From: Aegilops tauschii subsp. strangulata
Lineage: Eukaryota; Streptophyta; Magnoliopsida; Poales; Poaceae
Reading direction: 5' to 3'
Assembly (NCBI RefSeq): GCF_002575655.3
Contig: NC_053039.3
Span: 376,069,633-376,133,632 of the forward strand
Length of the DNA stretch: 64,000 nt
Shown here: positions 59,273-64,000 of the stretch, in pieces
How positions within the stretch are numbered: the stretch's first letter is position 1
Layout: every line of letters begins with the position of its first letter
Notes under the pieces: model-generated
Databases searched by the model: none
Seen by the model: the letters and a program-made list of their open reading frames with translations, nothing else
Told to the model about the DNA's origin: nothing
Translations under genes and position numbers: made by a program

Positions 59273-59690
59273 TGTTGGAAATATGCCCTAGAGGCAATAA
59301 TAACTGGTTATTATTATATTTCTTTGTTCATGATAATTGTCTATTGTTCATGCTATAATTGTGTTATCCGGAAATCGTAGTACATGTGTGAATACATAGA
59401 CCACAACGTGTCCCTAGTAAGCCTATAGTTGACTAGCTCGTTGATCAACAGATAGTCATGGTTTCCTGACTATGGACATTGGATGTCATTGATAACGGGA
59501 TCACATCATTAGGAGAATGATGTGATGGACAAGACCCAATCCTAAGCATAGCACAAAGATCGTGTAGTTCGTTTGCTAGAGCTTTTCCAATGTCAAGTAT
59601 CATTTCCTTAGACCATGAGATCGTGCAACTCCCGGGTACCGTAGGAGTGCTTTGGGTGTACCAAACGTCACAACGTAACTGGGTGACTAT
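59273..59690 (+). repeat. 3' LTR of the right Copia element, first 418 bp
   Basis: Matches 52229-52647. It follows the polypurine tract CAAGTGGAAGAC. The match stops at GACTAT, where CACTACAGGAAAC begins; the 5' LTR continues GACTATAAAGG and so shows the empty site. Confidence 0.93.
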
Positions 59691-59699
59691 CACTACAGG

Positions 59700-60240
59700 A
59701 AACAGCTATTTTGCCGTCTGCCACGGCGGACGGCAAAGGCTCGAACGGCGGACGGCAAAGGCCTTTGCCGTCAGCCGCGGACGGCAAAAGGCTCCGGCAA
59801 AGTAGGCTACGGTAAACAGGTCCTTTGCCGTCTGCTTTTTATGGTGGACGGCAAAGAGTCCTTTGCCTACAGCGGCGGACGGCAAAGAGGAGGGACGGCA
59901 AAATACTGGACGTTCGCCAGCGTTAGTCCGTTAGGCGGCTAACGGCGGCCTTTGCCGTCCGCCAGCGGACGGCAAATTTGAGCGCCTCTTTGCCGTCTGC
60001 CAGTTGACGTCAGCAATGCATCAGCGCCCGCTGTTTTTTGCCGTCTGCCACGGCGGACGGCAAAGGCAAAGTCTTTGCCATCAGCTTAGCTTTGCCGTCC
60101 GCCACGGTAGGCAAATTTGCCAAATGGCCCATCTCTCTGGAAGCACAGGTGGGCGCCACGTGCCCCCTTTGCCGTCTGCCACCGATGGCAAAGGTGTCTT
60201 TGCCGTCCGCGGCGGACGGCAAAGAGCCTGCACTGCCTCT
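59700..60240. repeat. Subterminal repeat array of the second CACTA
   Basis: Many copies of TTTGCCGTCTGCC and its complement GGCGGACGGCAAA in both orientations, forming hairpins. This is the expected binding array for the element's own TNP1-like protein. Confidence 0.88.
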
Positions 60241-60600
60241 TTTTATTCTGTTTTTCTTATATCCAACAATTATCACAGGAAATATATCACAGCAAATATA
60301 TCACAGGAGCCAGCACATATATATCCAACATAATAAATATCCAGCACATATATATCCATACATATTACAATATGCAAAGTTTCATCATAGCAATCTAGTT
60401 TCATCATAGCAAGCGAGCAGAATACAAGAAGTGCATCAAAGGAAAAAACAAGCAATCCATCATAGAAAGCTGGCTTCCGTGAAGTGAACGAAACCTGCAA
60501 AATGACAAATAAGAAAGTTAGAAAAAGAAGACTAGAAGAAGAATTAGACTAGAAGAAAAAGAATAGAAGAAGAAGAAGACTAGAAGAAGAAGTATATGCC
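60241..60600. other. CACTA AT-rich stretch with GAA repeats
   Basis: ATATCCA- and CATATAT-rich DNA, then an imperfect AGAAGAAGA tract (60515-60595). No gene. Confidence 0.5.
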
Positions 60601-61050
60601 ATTTATTAGCTAACTTAGGTGAACTGGATCATTTATGAGCTAAATTAGTTGAAATGGATCGTTTATGAGCTAACTTAGGTGAAATGGATCGTTTATTAGC
60701 TAACCTAGGTGAAATGGATCGTTTATGAGCTATCTTAGGTGAAATGGATCGTTTATGAGCTAAGTTAGGTGAAATGGATCGTTTATGAGCTAACCTAGGT
60801 GAAATGGATCGTTTATGAGCTAACCTAGGTGAAATGGGTCGTTTATGAGCTAACCTAGGTGAAATGGGTCGTTTATGAGTTAACCTAGGTGAAATGGGTC
60901 GTTTATGAGCTAAGTTAGGTGAAATGGATCGTTTATGAGCTAACCTAGGTGAAATGGATCATTTATGAGCTAACCTAGGTGAAATGGGTCGTTTATGAGC
61001 TAACCTAGGTGAAATGGGTCGTTTATGAGTTAACCTAGGTGAAATGGGTC
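60601..61050. repeat. Minisatellite, 15 units of 30 bp
   Basis: GTTTATGAGCTAACCTAGGT plus GAAATGGATC is repeated without length change from 60601 to 61050, with scattered substitutions. A two-unit variant (GAGC then GAGT) recurs 150 bp apart (60841, 60991), so a five-unit block has also been copied. Confidence 0.95.
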
Positions 61051-61229
61051 GTTTATGAGCTAATTATGCAATTTTTGACATAAGTTAGCTAAGTACATAT
61101 CGTTTTAGAGCTAACTTAGGTAAAATGGATGGTTTATGAGGTCAGTAAGTCTAGGTCTTTATGCATTTTTGACATAAGTCTTGGTCTTTATGCATTTGTT
61201 AAGCAAAACACTAGAGAAACTTACCGTGA

Positions 61230-63460
61230 TCAGGGAGGTGTAGGAGCGGGGTGGCTAGTGCCGCTACCTGGAGAAGGATCGTGCGATGCGTTTCTGGAGT
61301 TAAGCTGCACCAAAGATCATTTCCAATGTCTCGTTAGCATTACGACACTCAAATGTTAATACTAGCAAGTAATGTCCATTCAAATTAAAATCACCGTGCT
61401 CCCAGGAGCAATCACTGGCATCGGCGGAGCGGGCTGACCGGACTTCTCGCACACAGACTGCACATTTGGTTTTCAGAACAGAGTCATACTAGTTAGTAAT
61501 GAGACTCAAATGTTAAGACTAGCAAGTAATCTGCAGAAGAAACTTACCACAAGGAGCTCGTACATGGCCCTTGCGTGCATGTCATTCCGTGCCCTCTCCT
61601 CCTCCATCATCTTTCTCGTCCTCTCCTCCATCTCCCGCTGCCTCTCCGCCGCCTCCGCCAGAAGTTTCTCCGTTCTATCTCTCTCAGTCTGTATAGCAGC
61701 CTGCAACACCACTCACATGACCATTTGTAATCATTGATGGAAGCGCACACAATGTAATGGAGAAAGATAACTCAGTACGTATCACTAACCTTGATGGCGA
61801 GTTGCACTGGCCGTTCACGAGGCCTTATCTCAGGAGTGGAGCTCGACTGGCGCGCCTTGATCTCCGGGAGAGTGCTAGGACAACGGATAAGTCCATCTCC
61901 AATGGCTATGGAGCCATGGGACCTCCCGCCACCAGATATCTTCACCAGCTCTAGATCAATGGGACCCTGGCTCGGGTTAAAGTCCTCCCCTTTCCTCGCC
62001 TTCCCCTCATCTCTATATCTCACGAGCTTGTTGTGGGAGGAGATGTTGGTGAAGTTGTTTGCATCATCGAGGTCAGACTGAGAGAAAGCCTTGACTTTCT
62101 TGAAAGAGCCAGTGTGGGCCATGCCATACAGGTCGTACACCTCTGGCACCTTATCCGCCTTATTGTAGCGTGCCTGAAAGAGAGAAACAATGAAAATTAG
62201 TAATTAAAGGGCTCAAGCTAGCAGGATGGATGAATTGCATGAATCATGAAGCAAACCACATACCCAGTTGCGCCCGAACTGATATAAGTTGGAGCTGCCT
62301 TGATGGTGTGGCACACCTTCCATTTGGGCACGTTTGTCCTTGGCCTCGTTGTGGAGGGCTAGCCATTCTTTTGAGCACCACTCATCGACCAACACCTCCC
62401 AACAATCCATCCGATCCGCACACCATCTCGGAGGCGCCTAAGTTAGCAAATAGAAACTTGAGCGCTACGGCTAAGAATTACTAAATGAAGGAACTTAAGT
62501 AGAAGGCCTTAAGAATTACCTTCATGTACTGCTCCTTACTCAGGAACTTATCGCGGCACGCCGGCTTGGTCTTCTTGATACCACGCAAGGCGTAGTAGTC
62601 TCGAACAGCCTGCACCCGAGCCTCGTGCCGTAAGTTCTGGAGTAGGCGCTTGCAGACGTTCTAGATAACATTTGCCGCGTCCTCCTCGTATCCCTCCTCA
62701 CACCTGTAGAATGTCTGCAATCAAATGAGACAATATTGATTAGTACAATTAATAACTAGCTAGTTGAAGAATTTGAAATGTGTAAAGGAGAAATTACCCA
62801 GAATGTCCTGATCACCATGTCTGCCCTCGTGTCGCACACGACACCGTCGATAATGACATCCGGCGGGGCCGGGGCAGCCACGTAGTGCTCCCAGCTCAAC
62901 CCAAGCTCTGGAAGCCGACCCTCACCAGGCAACGTGAAAAACCCCGGGAAGTTTTGCCGGCAAAGAACTCCAAGGACGGAGTTGGGCCGGCGGACACTAT
63001 GATGGTGGTCCCAACCCCTGCAGCATGACAAGGCCAACGCATTAGTTATTTGAAGAAACGTGAATGCAGAAGGTACAAAAATATTAAATGCACTTACGTA
63101 CCTCTCCCCATCAGGGAAGATCAACCACCTCTGCTCGCGGGTCGCCGGCACGGACGGGAGCCGTGTAGCACCACGCTGGTAGACGGTGCCACCCTCCTCC
63201 TCAAGATCAGTCGGCTCCCCGCCATCATCAGCATGGCCACTCGGCTCCTCGGGCTGATCCGGCCAGGTACCCCATCCGGACGTGTGCTCCTCCGGGGTCT
63301 CGTGGGCCGAACTCTCGTGGGCCGAAGGCCAGTCGACCCGAGGCTCGTGGGCCCAAGACCCGTGGACCGGAGGCTCGTGGACCGGAGTCCGTGTAGCCTC
63401 CTCCTCGGACGAGTCCACCCTAGCAGGTTGTTGAAGATATACAACGAAATGGTCCGCCAT
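61230..63460 (-). pseudogene. TNP1-like gene of the second CACTA, eight exons, 5' end replaced
   Basis: TNP1/TNPA-like proteins bind CACTA subterminal repeats. Exons by GT/AG sites and phase: 63460-63102, 63017-62798, 62714-62520, 62437-62264, 62173-61790, 61700-61548, 61457-61395 and 61304-61230. All internal exons keep one frame. Recognisable parts: SWEHYVAAPAPPDVIIDG, exon 3 NLRHEARVQAVRDYYALRG, exon 4 the Ptta/En/Spm pattern WCSKEWLALHNEAKDKRAQM with HHQGSSN, and exon 6 a charged coiled coil (AAERQREMEERTRKMMEEE). The only internal lesion is TAG at 62661-62663 in exon 3. Upstream of about 63427 the sequence is TNP2, so the natural 5' end is lost; the ATG at 63458-63460 is TNP2 DNA read in another frame. 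A GT donor just after the final stop suggests a 3' UTR intron. Confidence 0.72.
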
Positions 63461-64000
63461 TGTTCGTTATCCAAAGATACTGGATTTGAAACACTGGCTG
63501 GTGCAAGATTCCCTTTGAATAGGCTGAGGTTGGATCCACCCTTTTTAGGGTCGTCAGCATTGTACTGAGGCTTCGGATTATGCAAATGACGATTTTTGGC
63601 TTCGTAGTGTGCTGTCACGAAGTTTGCCGCCTCCTCAGTGATGAATGCCTCAGCCATCGATGCTTCAATTCTACGTTTATTTTTACATTTTTGTCGAAGC
63701 GTCTTCTGCATCCTCTCAGTTGGGTAGCACCAACGATTTTGCACGGGCCCCCCCAATCTTGCCTCGGTCGGGAGATGCAAAATCAAATGTTGCATTGGAT
63801 TAAAGAAGCCCGGTGGAAAGATCTTCTCTAACTTGCAGATCAACTCCGGCGCCAACTCTTCCATTTCTTCTAGCACGCCAGGCGATAGTTCTTTCGCACA
63901 AAGAACACGGAAGAAATAGCTGAGTTCTGCCAGTACTAGCCATTCATCCTCAGGGATGAAGCCACGCAACATCACCGGCATTACCCGCTCAATCCATATG
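63427..64000 (-). pseudogene. TNP2 transposase, DUF4218 fragment, continues past the window
   Basis: Minus-strand frame open from the window edge: IERVMPVMLRGFIPEDEW, LAELSYFFRVLCAKELSP, FFNPMQHLILHLPTEARLGG and WCYPTERMQKTLRQ, then YIFNNL at about 63435. This is the DUF4218 domain found after the catalytic core in plant TNP2 transposases. The DUF4216 C-terminus that should follow is absent, because the sequence joins the TNP1-like exon directly. The catalytic core should lie to the right of the window. Confidence 0.85.

Larger units (their letters stand above)
52229..64000 (+). mobile_element. Angela/BARE-type Copia retrotransposon, young, continues past the window
   Basis: 5' LTR 52229-53949, coding region 55262-59240, polypurine tract at 59260-59272, and 3' LTR from 59273. 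It is broken at 59690 by a CACTA element that fills the rest of the window. It interrupts LINE ORF2. The LTRs differ at eight bases and one indel over 418 bp. TCTCA lies at 52224-52228; the other flank is outside. Confidence 0.93.
59691..64000 (-). mobile_element. Second CACTA transposon, left end, continues past the window
   Basis: It starts CACTACAGGAAAC inside the Copia 3' LTR. TAT at 59688-59690 is the presumed 3-bp duplication. Subterminal repeats of TTTGCCGTC/GACGGCAAA fill 59700-60240, then a 30-bp minisatellite. A TNP1-like gene and the end of TNP2 follow, all on the minus strand. Its repeat motif differs from the first CACTA, so it is another family. Confidence 0.9.

Noticed and set aside
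60601..61050. Coding repeat protein
   Set aside because: The 30-bp units contain stops in the frames examined and lie beyond the transposase stop.
63121..63426. C-terminal extension of TNP2 (LRSTSLRSTGLGPTSLGS type)
   Set aside because: This is the TNP1-like exon read in the wrong frame; the Arg/Thr/Ser-rich low-complexity text supports that.

Overview
The window looks like intergenic DNA from a wheat-type (Triticeae) nuclear genome. Nearly all of it is transposable elements of known Triticeae type, nested in one another: Angela/BARE/WIS-type Copia LTRs (TGTTGGAAATATGCCC start), an Athila-lineage LTR of WHAM/Sabrina type (TGATACGTCTCC start), Stowaway MITEs (CTCCCTCC ends), two CACTA transposons, L1-like LINEs and a tRNA-type SINE half. 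No family was checked against a database; family names rest on recognised termini.

Layout. 1-22540: one minus-strand Ty3/gypsy element with 3.2-kb LTRs (19332-22540 complete, 1-2917 partial). Its polyprotein has lost protease, RT and RNase H, so gag joins integrase directly. It is split by a 12.3-kb CACTA transposon at 6792-19116 with perfect 16-bp TIRs and a TGT target duplication. That CACTA carries a TNP2-type transposase gene, a TNP1/Ulp1-like gene (both broken, both minus strand) and a small intact ORF with an RNase H1 N-terminal (viroplasmin-like) fold plus a C-terminal membrane segment. 22541-27841: the only stretch that looks like host gene sequence. It has phase-compatible small exons on the minus strand (24173-24716), another protein-like exon (26508-26680), a possible first exon near 27531, and two Stowaway MITEs. 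27842-35994: a decayed minus-strand Copia element with GGGAG target duplication, inserted in the 3' end of a WHAM/Sabrina-type element (to 38048).

38049-50337: low-information DNA with a long imperfect inverted repeat, a retroposon-like GC-rich unit, LINE 3' fragments, a Harbinger remnant split by a solo Copia LTR (GCTAT duplication), a third Stowaway, half a SINE and a Harbinger-like element with TTA duplication. 50338-52228: 5' part of an L1-type LINE (ORF1 and the endonuclease part of ORF2), cut by a young, nearly intact Copia element (52229 onward). The 3' LTR of that Copia is in turn cut at 59691 by a second CACTA, which runs off the window and carries a spliced TNP1-like gene fused by deletion to the remains of TNP2.

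How the parts relate. Hand-counted LTR divergence gives about 2% for the gypsy pair (294-bp sample), about 2% for the right-hand Copia pair (418 bp) and about 6% for the left-hand Copia pair (about 355 bp). At the grass rate often used (1.3e-8 per site per year) these are roughly 0.8, 0.75 and 2.3 million years. Both CACTA elements must be younger than their LTR-element hosts. Most element genes are defective; the exceptions are the small viroplasmin-like ORF and possibly the host-like exons.
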